Positions 18,587 to 30,603 of a DNA stretch of 64,000 nucleotides are shown here, piece after piece. A program made the translations under genes and the position numbers. The notes under the pieces are model-generated. The model was not told the DNA's origin. It saw only the letters and a list, made by a program, of their open reading frames with translations, and ran no database searches. Origin of the DNA: Nansenia antarctica (lineage: Eukaryota > Chordata > Actinopteri > Argentiniformes > Microstomatidae); NCBI GenBank assembly GCA_963989245.1, contig OZ022339.1, positions 23,698,262-23,762,261 of the forward strand, read 5' to 3'. Within the stretch, counting starts at the first letter, position 1; every line of letters begins with the position of its first letter.

Positions 18587-20272
18587 CCATGTACAGTGCC
18601 CTGTGTAAGTCGTTTGGACTCCATTTGGATCTGAATTCAAACAATTACTATGAGGTGACACTTTTTAGACATCGTCCCCAAATGTTATCCTACCAAAAGT
18701 GATGACAGATTTATCAGATGTTCAATTAAATCACTCCTGTTTAGTATTTGGTGGACAAGCATTCGCATTCAATAACTGCCTGAAGTCTGCGACCCATTGA
18801 CCCCACCAAGCGCTGGGCATTTTCTCCAGTGATGCTCTGCCAGGCCTGTACTGTAACCATGGTGATGCTCTGCCAGGCCTGTACTGCAGCCATCTTCAGT
18901 TGTTGTTTGTTGTGAGGACAGTTTGCCTTCATTTTCTCTTGCTCTTTAGCAAATTAAATGCATTCAATAGCAATATTTCAACCTGAAGATTGACTTGGCC
19001 AGTCAACAACTTTCCACCTTTTGACCCTGAAAAAACTCCCTAGTTGGGTCTAGTTTGGGTCATTGTTGTCCCTGCTGTATGATGAAGCGTCATCCAATGA
19101 GTTTGGAGGCTTTTGGAGGCATTTGCTTGCTCACGAGATGTTTCATTCATTCATTCATTCCGCTTCTGCCATCAGCAGTTACATCATCAATAAGGACAAT
19201 TCCAGCCAGTTCCAGTGGAAGCCATACCTGCCCAGGCCGTAACACCCCCTCCACCATACACACCCCCTCCACCATACACACACCCTCCACTAGGGGTGGG
19301 CATCGACGATCGATAATTGATCGATAAGGATCTTGGTCGATCACAAAATAAAACATTTGGTCGATCACAAAAATCGTGATCGACCAAATTTTTTATTTTG
19401 TGATCGACCAAGATCCTTATCGATCAATTATCGATCGTCGATGCCCACCCCTACCCTCCACCATATTTCCCAGATCAGGTGGTACGCTGTGGCTATTGGG
19501 CAGTTCCATTTTTATCCACACTTTACCCTTGCCATCACTCTGGTACATGTTCATTTATCCACAACACCTTTTTCCAGATCTCTGCAGGCTCTTATAAGTA
19601 CTTTTTTTTAGCAAACCATAACCATGGCCATTCTGTTTTTGTGGAAAACTAGTGGTTTGCTCCTTTCCATGTAGCCTCTGTAGTTCTTTCGGTGATGTCT
19701 TCTGGGGATTGTAGTCTGACACATTCACACCTACTGTATCTCCTGGAGAGTGTTCCTGATCTGTGGAACGCTTGTTTTGGGTTTTTCTTAATCATGGTGA
19801 GCATTGTTGGGTTATCCCAAGAATAGAAGAATTGGCCTAGAAGTTTTCCTTAATCTACCATGCCGTTTGCGATTTCTCACTAGAGCTCACTAGTGCTTCC
19901 TTTCCTTTGAAGTTCTGAACTGTTGATTTTGGTAGGTTTAAGGTTTGGGCTTTTTTTTCATTTCTGAATTGATAGATAAACCAGAAACACCTCTTAAGCC
20001 AGATGTCCCATCACTTTTGGGTACTCTGAAATAGAGGGACTATGCATACAAAGTGTTGTAATTTCTAACTGGTGAAACCAACCACTACACAAATACCATG
20101 AAATAAATGCAAAATCTCAAGTTTTACCTCCATGGATTGGTAATTGTTTGATTTGAAACAATTATGAAATTGATTAAATTGAGATGGAGAACGAATAACA
20201 ACACTGACTGAAGTCAAACTGGAATGGAGGTTGATGGAGAAAGAGAACCATTGTAAGTTGACTATCATAGAC
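18587..20272 (-). mobile_element. Decayed Tc1/mariner-like transposon
   Basis: The left end TACAGTGCCCTGTGTAAG and the internal right-hand block TCACTTTTGGGTACTCTGAAATAGAGGGACTATGCATACAAAGTG are both shared with a second copy at 45554-45800. The layout matches a widespread teleost Tc1-like family whose transposase runs right to left. Remnants such as GATGCTCTGCCAGGCCTGTACTG, itself tandemly duplicated at 18829-18894, and CTCCTGGAGAGTGTTC survive, but no long frame remains. A hAT MITE has inserted at 19291. The right terminus is degraded and approximate. Confidence 0.55.
19291..19453. mobile_element. Palindromic hAT MITE (163 bp)
   Basis: TAGGGGTGGGCATCGACG at the left and its exact inverse at the right, with nearly the whole element forming one hairpin rich in GATCGAT and TGATCGACC. 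The 8-bp CCCTCCAC lies directly outside both ends (19283-19290, 19454-19461). It splits the Tc1-like element. Confidence 0.92.
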
Positions 20273-20400
20273 GTGGCTTCTTAGAGACTACCAAGTGTTT
20301 TTCCAAGGGCTAGACTCGACACCGTGACCTGTGAAGGAGTTTGACCTTTGACCTCCACAGATTGTCCCAATTGCGTAGTTGACCCTGCAAGACATGTCAT
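20273..20400. other. Short non-coding gap
   Basis: Nothing recognised. Confidence 0.4.
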
Positions 20401-20705
20401 AGGCTGTGTTCCAAAATGCGTTCTTCTTACTCTGTCTAGAGCTTATACCAAGTACAGATATGTGCAGTCATGTGATCAAATGCCATTCCAAACTCATGTC
20501 TGTTAAATGTCGAGTATACTGAATTATCCTGGCGTACTTGGGAGGTCTGAATAACAAGGCATGGTGGAACAGCATCATACTTTCCGTTCCCAGTGATCCA
20601 TTGCGATTTGAAGGTAGAAGAAAGTTTTGATCTTTAGGGTGTTGTTATATGTTCTTGTAAGAACGGGAGGATGCTGAGCACAGAAGGCATTTTGGAACAT
20701 AGCCC
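20401..20705. mobile_element. MITE with GTGTTCCAAAATGC ends
   Basis: Inverted terminal regions GGCTGTGTTCCAAAATGC (left) and GCATTTTGGAACATAGCC (right) enclose about 300 bp of non-coding DNA. The interior holds CTTACTCTGTC and GTACTTGGGAGG, as in common fish MITEs. I could not find a target duplication, so the superfamily is open. Confidence 0.7.
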
Positions 20706-21210
20706 TTGATTCTGTTTTATAAATGGGTAGCCATTATGTGCTTTGAATTCTATTATGTTGACAGGTGGGTATAGTCACCCAAGGATATTTCACACCAAAC
20801 TCTGGAGTCATCTGTCTGTGTTTTGGTTCACTCTCCAAAATCACTAGCAGCAGGCCTGACCTGTTCCTTCCTCATCTTGAGAACAGGCTATTTGCTCCAT
20901 TTTGTCAACGTATGGTCTTCCACGTTAGTCTGGCGCATTGCATAGAGCCCAACTAAGACAAGTCCAAACCCCTCCACTCTCTCTCCCCCAAGATTCCAGA
21001 TGTGTTCAGAAGCCATATTCCCCATGTAATGCCCAGCAGATGGTATTTGAAAATACTTAAATAAAATAAAATGTATACGGTAAATAAAATAAATATTCTA
21101 AAGAAAAGTCCAAACATTGAAACGGATGCCGGCTTGCAGACCAATTGACCAGACCGTGTCACATATATCCACGTCTGATGATGGGGCCCCATCCTGTCCA
21201 CCTGGATGTC

Positions 21211-21520
21211 TATTCGGTTGTTAAGTCGTGACGTGTTTTCGGGTCCAAAGTTGGCTCAGGCGCTGTCTTCGAAATGCCTCAGTAATAATAATAATTCATT
21301 ATTTGTATAGTGCTTTTCCGAGGCTCAAAGACACTGACAATATGGGAAAAACTTGAAAGTGCAGTGTCCCTTGTTCTAGTATGAATAGATCCCAGTCTAA
21401 AAAACGATTGAACTGTCATTCTACCGCTTTAGTACACTGGTACTCTGGTGCAGGGAATTTCTGGTTTGGACCCGGAAATTGCTAAACGTCACGTTTGACG
21501 TCAGACTTAACAACCGAATA
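21211..21520 (+). mobile_element. MITE family C, copy 1
   Basis: It is bounded by inverted TATTCGGTTGTTAAGT and CTTAACAACCGAATA. It shares its sequence with 56920-57243 and, inverted and partial, with 28448-28632. The interior has a GTATAGTGCTTTTCCGAGGCTC block and an ACGTTTGACGTCAGA palindrome close to the right end. No coding frame. Confidence 0.8.
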
Positions 21521-21624
21521 GGTTACCGACAGATTACCCTCTGTGGCAGCATCTGATCTGACTGTCAGCTGGGATCTCCAAAGTTCGCAAAGCTTCAGGG
21601 GAGAGAACAAAGCCATTGTTAATC

Positions 21625-21695
21625 ATTACATTTACATTCACATTTTTGGCATTTAGCAGATGCCTTATTCCAAAGCGATTTACAATCAATACATT
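21625..21695 (-). mobile_element. L2/V-SINE-type tail fragment
   Basis: The reverse complement reads ATCGCTTTGGAATAAGGCATCTGCTAAATG, the widespread 3' tail of teleost L2 LINEs and V-SINEs. Only the tail is present. Confidence 0.7.
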
Positions 21696-21765
21696 AAGCA
21701 AGTGAATCATCAATCCACCAGTCGTAGCAGGAAGAGTAATCCAGCTCAGGAAAAACCTTCTTCTA

Positions 21766-22115
21766 TGAATGAATGAATGAATGAATGAATGAATGAATGA
21801 ATGAATGAATGGTCTTTATTGTCATTAATACAGTACAGGTACCATACAACAAAATTTAGGAGGGGGGGCTCCCCTGGTGCTAGGAAAAAAATACTAAAAA
21901 CAAGAAGGGAAAAGAGCTGGTTTACATAAATAAAGGCTATATACACTATCCACTATACTATACTACTATACTATACAAATAAAACACTGTGCTGTACTCT
22001 ATGCTATGCTATAAATATCCTAAACATTTCCTATCTCTGAACCTTATGTACACGAGGGTTGTCATATTGCACATAGTATTATTGCACATTCATTTAAAGT
22101 GTCGCAGTTTGCAGG
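21766..22115 (-). mobile_element. Non-LTR retrotransposon 3' end with (GAAT)n tail
   Basis: Reading the - strand, about 300 bp match 38836-39147 closely, through CTCCTAAATTT and GACAATAAAGACC into an (ATTC)n tail. The tail appears here as (GAAT)n at 21766-21811. The clade cannot be told from the 3' end alone. No reverse transcriptase frame is visible. Confidence 0.7.
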
Positions 22116-24352
22116 TTTGAAATGTTCACAGTTGTATTTCAGTATTGCACTTGATTACAATCTAGTAGCTGCCATCACCTTCTTCTAAACCTAGCCTTTT
22201 ATTTTTACTTTTTTTAAACTTTTTTTTATATAGACACTGGAGAAACAGAGAAACAGTACAAGGGGGGCAGTAGAAGTCTTGGGGGACACAGTAAAGGGGG
22301 AAAAGCGGGTGTCTTCAGGTGACGCAGTGCTTGGGGGCAGTAGAAGTCTCAGGAGGAGCAGTTAAGGTGTAACCTGAAAAAATCATCGAGGTCATAGTGG
22401 CTATGATGAAGGCATTATTCTTTCACCATTAAGTGCTTCCTTAATGATGATGAGATTGGGTTGGGGGCATTTCGTCTCTGGTTTGTGTTATTCTAGCTTT
22501 AGCAGCTCTTCCTCCTTCCCTCCCTCCCTCCCTCCCTCCCTCCCTCCCTCCCTCCCTCCCTCCAGAGGACAGGGGTCCTGGTCACTGCTCCATGCAGCTC
22601 TCTGTTTGTTTGTTTGATTGTGGGAAAATTCCTTAGCTGTGCGTGAGAGCCCCCTTGCTCTGGACAAGCTTTTCCCCTGAGGTCCCCTGGCTCGGGAAGG
22701 CAGAGCTTCACCAGAGCCCCAGGGTCCCTCTTCTCCCAGAAACCCCTGCGGCGGGTGGTGGGGAATTTTTAGCACTGTCCAGTGGTTCCGAAAGCCCTCC
22801 TCCGGCCCTTCCAAACCCAGTCACTAAGCCAAGCATTTTGTATCCCCCCACCCCTCACTGCCACTCTCTCACGCCACAGAAGAGAAACGAGAAAACACAA
22901 TCTAAACAAAAGGGGACTTGCTGAGAAGAACCCCTCTGGGCTTTTTCAAGACTGCGATAAAGCAGCCTGGCAAAAAAAACGCTCTCCGCCAATAAATCAC
23001 CTCAGATCAAGGGCCAAGATGGAGACATGGATCTCGACGCAAAGGGTTTTTGAGAATAGACCAACTATGGTGGGTTGATTTTGGCATCATTCGCAGAATG
23101 TGTCTGGCCGGTTCAAGGCCGGATACTGAACCTGAGATAGGTAGAGTTTGTAATTACATTTTTTGGCCTGCTCTGGTTGAAAGATGTGTCATTTGGCTTC
23201 ATGAAATGTGCCTTTTCAAACTCTTGGCTGGGGCTTATTCTATTAGTGCTTTTTGATTGTGAATCAAATGCCTGCCTCCTCAATTCAATTGAAGCAAATG
23301 CAATTCACTATATTGGCATGACAAACATTTGTTTTGCCAAGGCAACATTAAGCATAAGGGCTCTTAACAAGGGTTAGAAGGGCTCACAGAATGTTGTACC
23401 AACATCTCTATCCATCTGGCTATCATACTTCCTCTTTGTATTTTTCTATCTTAACTCAATAAAGGATTGCTTTGTCCTCACCAGATGCAGTTGGAAGTTA
23501 CAAACCCATAAATCGCTTGACCTCTGGACAAATACCTTCCCAGTGTAAAAAGAACTGAACAAGTGGTAAAAAAACAAACAAATGATAATTGAAAGAGTGA
23601 GAAAGAAGGACTGAATGGGTTGAGAATAAAGAACATACATGTATTACCTAGTACAACTTCATACGGTTATGGACATGATAAAGTGAACTCTATACACTAG
23701 CGGTCACATGACCAACTAACTAACAGATTGCTTACTAAGGCAGGTATAGAGATAATTAATGCACATAGGAAGAATGAGAAGAATACAGTATCAACAAATT
23801 AACCAATTAAAATAGAAGTCTAAAGCTGTGTGTGTGTCAAGGACACCACAGGGGACCGGTATGCACATAGGCATGACCTGAGCAACGCAAAGAATGAATG
23901 GTCTGTATTTCTAATTATTCTCCAAACAATACAACATAGGTGGGAGAGGCCAGTTGGTCTTTACTATTGTACATTACAATAGCAAAGGAATTGACAACAG
24001 TCAAGGTAAGATACCCTAAGGAAGTCCACCAGGAATGCTCATTCACCTGTGAATAGGTGTTCCCGGGATGTGAGTCTTTGATCAGCCACATTTAAACACT
24101 TTTAAATCACAGGGCCGGTGCAACAAATCCGTCTACAGAACCACCCATAGTCATCCCAGTTAGAGTTAAAAACTAAATACACATTTTTTACAAACAAACA
24201 GGGATAATTATTTTTATTTTTTTTACTTGGCCTGCATGTCTTCTCAAATCTTACGTTTTAAATCAGAATGGATTTACGATGCAGTTCAGAGCACACTAAA
24301 ATAATAGGCATTTTTAGAGCATCGTCCTGGCTTTTTCTGAGGTCTTGTGGGT
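22116..24352. other. No gene recognised; one (TCCC)n tract
   Basis: About 2.2 kb of non-coding sequence. A (TCCC)n microsatellite occupies about 22517-22563. No other family recurring in this window was seen. Confidence 0.4.
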
Positions 24353-24578
24353 CGGTGGTGGACTCAGGCTGTTTGAAGGGCAGGGGCGAAAAGAAAAAAA
24401 GGGCACCTACTGCACAACATGGGACCCCATCAGTACACATGGTCAAGTTTAGACCATTGAAGGGGCACCAATGGGGCACGTCCTTGCATTTCAATCGCCA
24501 CTCAAAAGGGCACTTAAGAGAGACGTTTTTCTTTTTCGGTCGCCCCCCCCCCTGCCCCCCCCCTTGAGTCCGCCAGTG
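24353..24578. mobile_element. hAT-like MITE family H, copy 2
   Basis: Runs from GGTGGTGGACTCAGGCTG to TTGAGTCCGCCAGTG and shares its interior with the copies at 12282 and 60041. C-runs just inside the right end differ between copies. The flanking duplication is unclear (GTCTT at both sides, offset at the left). Confidence 0.8.
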
Positions 24579-25281
24579 GTCTTAATGCATTGTCTGAGGA
24601 AAACCTTGTTTTTTTAGCCCTGTAGCCTTCTGAAACCCCAGGGTCTCAGATTGTGGTGCCTTTTTCTTCGGGCAGTGCTGTGGACGACACCACCCAGTCG
24701 GCAGGGCCATAGATCCGTCATCCCCGGCGAGCTCTTTCAAAAGCCGGCCCGAGTGACAAACCGCATGGTTGGCAACAACCAAAGCATTCAGAGAGAGCTA
24801 TGAAAAGGACCCTTTCTCCTGAGGGCCCTGCTGAAAACGACGCTGTTTGCTTTCATCCTCAAGTGAAGCAGATTGATCTCTCTAGGTTTGCGCTGGTAGT
24901 GCACTTCAAATGGGCTGTTGAAAAGCAAGGTATTTATTTGTGCTGAATTTTAAACTGTGGCCTTTCCCAAAACCAGATTTGGCATCTGTCTGAGGTCCAC
25001 CCTCGTTTACTCTCTCTTCACTGAACTTTGAGAACAGAGTGACAAGAAAACGTTTTTGATTTTTACACATTTTGCAAACTGCTCCCACGGCTACAATTGT
25101 ATGTCTATATTCCCAATTTTTACATGGAAACGTAGAGCAACTCTTACTGTCACTTCAACATTTAAGCCCAAACATTAATAGTTTTTACGTTTCAGACGTT
25201 TGTTTGAGAGCTAGCCAAAGACAAAAGCAGGTCTGCTTACAGCACGTTGCCGTAGCAACCAAAACAACTGCCACTTAACTC
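24579..25281. other. No recognisable feature
   Basis: Non-coding DNA between two MITEs. Confidence 0.4.
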
Positions 25282-25285
25282 TTAA

Positions 25286-25481
25286 AGCCAATGCACACGG
25301 CCCCCGATTTTGTCGCACCGCCGAATTCGATTCCATTGTTTTGAATGAGACAATGCACATGGCGTGCGATGCGATGTTATCACACAACATTCGATTCTCC
25401 ATTCACACCAATTGAAATAATTCAAAGAATTGAGAATCGAATGTTGCCGTGTGTCAAAATCGCACGCCGTGTGCATTGGCC
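25286..25481. mobile_element. MITE with TTAA duplication, copy 1
   Basis: AGCCAATGCACACGGC at the left and GCCGTGTGCATTGGCC at the right, directly flanked by TTAA on both sides (25282-25285, 25482-25485). TTAA duplications are characteristic of piggyBac and Kolobok. The interior contains ATTCGATTC inverted pairs. Confidence 0.75.
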
Positions 25482-25737
25482 TTAACAGGCCTCCTCTCCA
25501 AGTTCTTCTGCACTGATCCAAAAACACTGGATATCGTTCACCTGTCCACTGTTTCTTTAATTAGTAATCTGTCACTCATATTCCAGCAGGCTGTCATATC
25601 AGCATTTAATTAATAAGTTTGTTGCAGCTAGCTAACAAAACAAGTATTCCTCACTGAGTCAGGTTGTTGAGTAGGTAAAATTAGCTGTGTTAACTAAGTA
25701 AGTGAAAAGTCAACTAAGAAATAGGGATGTACTCTAA

Positions 25738-25930
25738 AGCCCAATGCACACAGCGTGCGATTTCTGTTGCACGTCAACATTCCATTTTGAAGTTTGAATG
25801 GAAGTCTATGAGAAAATCGCATCCCAATGCACACAGCCCCGATTTTAATCGCACGGCGAAAATTCGATTCCATTCATGACAACAATGGAAGTTGTCGTGC
25901 AACAGAAATCGCACGCTGTGTGCATTGGGC
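25738..25930. mobile_element. MITE with TTAA duplication, copy 2 (foldback)
   Basis: Long inverted ends of about 37 bp: AAGCCCAATGCACACAGCGT at the left, ACGCTGTGTGCATTGGGCTT at the right, each continuing inwards through TGCGATTTCTGTTGCACG or its complement. The flanks are CTAA and TTAA. Inside lies a copy of the left end of the 25286 element (CCAATGCACACAGCCCCGAT), so the copy is a composite. Confidence 0.75.
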
Positions 25931-25934
25931 TTAA

Positions 25935-26716
25935 TGCGGATACGTTATTCGGAAAAGCACAGATAATGCGATGGAAACAGATACAGATTCTACCTGAAGT
26001 TGCTTGTTATTATTCCGGAAAAAAACCTTGATTGATACGTTGGCCATTATGTTTCTTCAAATCGATTCATAACATTGTGGATGGTCACAAGATAAAAATG
26101 TCCATTCTGTTTGCAACAAAGGACTTTGATTTCACTAACTAGTCGTTTCATTTGCTACACATAAGGCTGAGAGCTGCCTCGAAGGGAAACTCTCGCATCG
26201 CAAGTAGTAATTCACGTTTCCCCTTGCGAACTGCAGTAACATTAACACATCAAGAAACGTGAGCACAGCATCATTGAAATTTAAGATTATACCCTTCAAT
26301 TTTTCTATACATCATTACTGTAAATAGTTTCTATTTACAATGCAATACAGAATCTTTCGATTTATATATATTTTTTCAGTTACTGATTGTTAAACGTGCG
26401 CTAGTTAAAGGGGATGTGATGGTGGTGTTATTAAGATCCACCACGTTACTGTCCACGTTTATCATGTGACTCCTGAGTCTCGTCACTTGGAGTGATAGCC
26501 TCCTCCTCCTCCTCCTCCCCGTCTCATAGGGACGTGCTTGGCTGCTGCTGGGTGTTTTAGGGAGGAGTTGTTCTGTTTTCCAGTCTGCTCTCCACATAAA
26601 GGGAACACGATCTGCTATCAACATTCAGGAAGTCGGGAGGTAAACAAAGACCCAACAGAGAGACACAAATGGCCAGATGATGCAGCAGGAGCAACCACAG
26701 AGAGTCATTTTTGGAG

Positions 26717-26718
<2 letters not shown>
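25935..26718. other. No recognisable feature
   Basis: AT-rich non-coding sequence. Confidence 0.4.
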
Positions 26719-26777
<59 letters not shown>

Positions 26778-26960
26778 CCAAACCCCAGTCTCCATAGAAC
26801 CGTACACACTTTCTTTATTTTTTTTACTACTAGGTACTATAGACTGACTTTTTGCGACCTCCTTTTTATGACTAATCTCAGGGTAGGTTCCATATAGGAT
26901 ATTATCCGTTTATCTTCTTGAAGTGCACTCATGGGTGTGTGTGTGTGTGTGTGTGTGTGT
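26719..26960. repeat. Two (TG)n microsatellites
   Basis: (TG)n at 26719-26770, ending in GCGCGCGC, and again at 26934-26960. The reading frames across them are artefacts. Confidence 0.95.
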
Positions 26961-27293
26961 GTTGGGACTGGGAGTGGGTCTGGAAGGGGGATTAAGGTCT
27001 TAATGAAGTTGTGCCCTGATGGAGACATTAGTGCTGCAGTATCGACCACTCCTCCCCCGCTGCGCTAACAAACAAATCCCTTAAATGCACAATTAACTAC
27101 CAAACCCACCATGGTTATTAACACTACAACAGCCGTGCCTATTTTACCTACTAGTAGAGCCACCTTGGGGGTCAAATAGACCCCCTTTTTAGAATGTAAA
27201 TCTGCTATTTACACACAGAGATCACTAGAGGGCGCTTCTTTTTTTTTTCCTGCCTCCTACACAGAAAAACTGCTAAACAGCTTTATACTGTAT

Positions 27294-28254
27294 CAGGGGT
27301 GCACATAACTGGTGCGCCAGTGCGCATGCGTCGCCAAAATGCATGCTGCGCGGAAGATCAGCGGCATGAACGCGCTCTTGCGCACCAACAGCTGCAAGCG
27401 CTGGGAGAGGAATTTACTTCCTCAAAATCCACCTGCTGACTGCTGACTGCTGCATCACTGCAAGCCCCGTAACGCCATCACAACGACCACGGCGACTCCC
27501 CTCACGAAAACATTCGGAAAGTATCGTAACTTGTACTTTCATTCCGCGTATCGCGTATCGCACGGTTATCGCGCCGACACGTGAAAATTCAGTCCCGAAC
27601 GACTCGTCGCTAAAAGGAAAAACAACACCAAGGGACTTCACGTTTCTTTTCTCTGAAGCTTTCAAACGTTCAGACGTTTGTTTTACAGCTTCATTATCGC
27701 ACCTAGACCCCTGACCCAGGGAATATGGTTGGGAATTCTATTAGGAAAAAAAAAAGACTTTGTTGCACAATCAAAATAATGAGCTATTTAAAGTGATAGC
27801 CTACAACATCCTCTACCATGGTTGAAATTGAGGACAGTGATAACTTACAGCAGTCAAGAGAGCAGTGATGATTATGATTAAGCTTGTAGCATAAATAAAT
27901 GCTTAGGCTGTAACTTTTTGTTGAAAAGTTGATTTCAGTGTTTACAGAACAGACATTCAGTTAGTGCTTAAAGAGATGTCAGTTGATTTCATTGTGTTTA
28001 AAGGAGTCTGACAGACTTTCATGCTTAAAGAGCAGTCATTTGATTTTGCATTTGTTTCTTTTGTTTTGCACACAATCATTTGTTCGTTCATCTTTATTTA
28101 TGAATAAATGTCGTTTTGCTAATATAAGTTATCCATGTATCCCTTTTTTATCCATCCTGTGGGACGGGTCGTGACTCGCGAGCTCGGGGAGCACCAAGCA
28201 GCATCCCTAGGTGCTCCTCTGAGCACTGGCCCCAAAAAGTTATGTGCACCCCTG
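27294..28254. mobile_element. hAT-like element, 961 bp, non-autonomous
   Basis: Inverted ends CAGGGGTGCACATAACT and AGTTATGTGCACCCCTG are perfect over 17 bp. TTTATACT occurs at 27282-27289 and at 28255-28262; the left copy is separated from the element by four bases (GTAT), so the duplication is slightly imprecise. The left part is CpG-rich (GCGCATGCGTCGCC, TCGCGTATCGC) and the right part AT-rich. No transposase frame. Confidence 0.75.
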
Positions 28255-28377
28255 TTTATACTATCTTATCCTGAAGTAATTTTGAAAATGTAAGGATGCT
28301 GGGTGGTAGAACGCATATATCTAGGCAAAGTCATGAAAAGAGGGTTCTGAAATTTGATCAAGTGCAAAGATAGAATA

Positions 28378-28446
28378 TTATGCCTTTGGGCAAGGCACTT
28401 AACCTCTAACTGCTCCAGGTGGACCTGGCCGGGGCTAACCCGGTGC
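28378..28446 (+). mobile_element. SINE core fragment
   Basis: TTGGGCAAGGCACTTAACC...CTGCTCCAGG is the conserved core of V-SINE-like elements without its head or tail. It abuts a family C fragment. Confidence 0.5.
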
Positions 28447-28447
28447 A

Positions 28448-28632
28448 ATTCGGTTGTTAAGTCTGACGTCAAACGTGACGTTTAGCAATTTCCGGGTCCA
28501 AACCAAAACTTCCCCGCACCAGAGTACCAGTGTAATAAAGCACCAGAGTACCAGTGTACTACAGCGGTAGAATGACAGTTCAATCGTTTTTTACACTGGG
28601 ATCTATTCATACAACAAGGGACACAGCACTTT
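28448..28632 (-). mobile_element. MITE family C, copy 2 (partial, inverted)
   Basis: ATTCGGTTGTTAAGTCTGACGTC at the left is the reverse complement of the right end of the 21211 and 56920 copies. It then follows them as far as GATCTATTCATACAACAAGGGACAC before sequence identity stops. Confidence 0.75.
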
Positions 28633-28886
28633 CCTGTTTTGTATTTTTTTTTAATTAAAAAAGCCATAGAGGCATGAATAAATGCAACATTACATCAATA
28701 TTAATATGAGTGTTTCTTTATTTTTCTTCAGAAATGTGTTAGGCTATTTGGAGTGTCATTGGGCAATCATAATCATAATCACTATTTCATTTTCATACCT
28801 GAAACATAGCTGGATCGATCCCGGGCCGGTACCTAAGAGTTAAGCCGGGCAGCGTACACGTAGATCAAATTCTGACCAATTATGAG

Positions 28887-29139
28887 CGGTGGCTGTGTCT
28901 CAGGAGGTAGAGCCGCCGTCTAATGATCGCAAGGTTGGCAGATCGGCGGTTCGAGCCCCGCTGGCCACATGTCGAAGTGTCCTTGGGCAAGACACTGAAC
29001 CCGAAATTGCTCCCAGTGAGCGGGCCGGCGCCTTGCATGGCAGCTTGCCGCCATTGGTGTGTGAATGTGTGTGTGAATGGGTGAATGAGAGGTCGTTGTA
29101 AAGCGCTTTGGAATAAGGCGCTATATAAGAACAGTCCAT
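28887..29139 (+). mobile_element. tRNA-derived SINE (family 1), copy 2
   Basis: A complete copy with head, B box (GGTTCGAGCCC), core and CTATATAAG...CAGTCCATT tail. TTATGAG flanks both sides (28880-28886, 29140-29146), a short target-site duplication from LINE-driven retroposition. Confidence 0.92.
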
Positions 29140-29146
29140 TTATGAG

Positions 29147-29747
29147 TAGCCTGTCTCTTTAAAAAACGGGTTTGTGTCTCTCTCCTTCTCTCCCCTAGAT
29201 TCTAGAACACTGACATTCTGGTGCAGGGCCCTGATTTGTCGCCAGGTTGCCCCGGCAACTGGCCGCAGTACATAAAAAACTGGGAGATGTTTGGGGAGCT
29301 GGTGCTGCAAGGCAGGAGATCTTTGCTCACTCTTTCTCACTCTTTATCTGTGACCCATTGGGTGCTGTTCAGGCGACACAAAGGAAAAGTGGCGGTCTGC
29401 AGTTCTAACTGTCTCTTCTGTACCTTTTTTCCCAGCAGCTCAAACTGAAAGAGCTCTTTGAGAAGGACATGGTGAGGAAACAAAAAACAAGCCATGATTT
29501 ATTTTGCAAGCTTGTCTGCCTGTGAGAAATGGGGGGAGAGAGGAGAGATAGAGATGCTTTGATCATGCAGAGAGATGAAGAAGAGCACTAGCTAGAAATA
29601 GAAGAGCCTATTTGAATGTTATTTCCTGATTTAAAGTCTTTTAAGGTCATTTAAAGTATTTTAAAGTATTTTAAATCAACTCCTATTCGCTACCTCCTTT
29701 GATCCCCCCTTCATAGCATCAAATAGGCTAACACATTTAGGCATTCG
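29147..29747. other. No gene recognised; one exon-like 36-nt segment
   Basis: The region is mostly unclassified. A pyrimidine-rich acceptor, 12 open codons (29436-29471) and a GTGAGG donor occur together and are treated under findings. I do not call it an exon because nothing else in the window supports a gene around it. Confidence 0.3.
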
Positions 29748-29811
<64 letters not shown>

Positions 29812-29858
29812 TCAGAAACCGGACATTGTGTTCTATTCATCGATTCTACTTACATAGA

Positions 29859-29942
<84 letters not shown>
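29748..29942. repeat. Two long (CA)n microsatellites
   Basis: (CA)n at about 29752-29810 and 29861-29942, separated by about 50 bp of unique sequence. Confidence 0.97.
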
Positions 29943-29945
<3 letters not shown>

Positions 29946-30054
29946 CTCCTGGTCATCAATTCCATCCTTGTGCTCAGAAAGAGGAAACAGAGTTGATGTC
30001 TGGAGACAGGACTCATGCTGTGGTTTAGATCTCAGAATACCAGGAAGGAGCCCC

Positions 30055-30055
<1 letters not shown>

Positions 30056-30096
<41 letters not shown>

Positions 30097-30224
30097 TGTG
30101 TCTGTGTGTGTGTCTCTGTCTGTATATTGGGTACATTGTGTGTTTGTGTGTGTGTATGTGTGTTTGTGTATCTGTGTGTGTATCTCTGTCTGTATATTGG
30201 GTACATTGTGTTTGTTTGTGTGTA
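30056..30224. repeat. (TG)n with a duplicated TGTCTGTATATTGGGTACATTG block
   Basis: A TG tract is followed by two copies of a roughly 68-bp unit containing CTGTATATTGGGTACATTG (30118 and 30188). Confidence 0.9.
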
Positions 30225-30603
30225 TTTGCAAGTACACTGGATGGAACAGTGAACAATGTACAGTATGTACTCATATCAGATATTTTTTGTGGGATTGTTG
30301 AGCACCAGTCTAAAAGTAGTAGGGGTGTTGCTCAGAAAGCGTTTCACCAGTCTCAGACACGCTCTTCCTGTCCAGTTTGGCAGCTTGTCTTTATTTCCCC
30401 TTCGTTCCTGGTGAAACTGGAGACCTTGGCCAATGCTGAGTCAGACACATTAGCCTCCTGAGGAGCGGTGGCATGCAACCAGGAAGTCTACACCTGCTAA
30501 CCAGGAAGTGGTTGTAAAGTGTTTCTCCTATCATGTGTCCTTTCAGATAAATATAGTACTCTGTACTCTTGGAACTCAACAAATGTCAACAAACAACAAC
30601 AAA

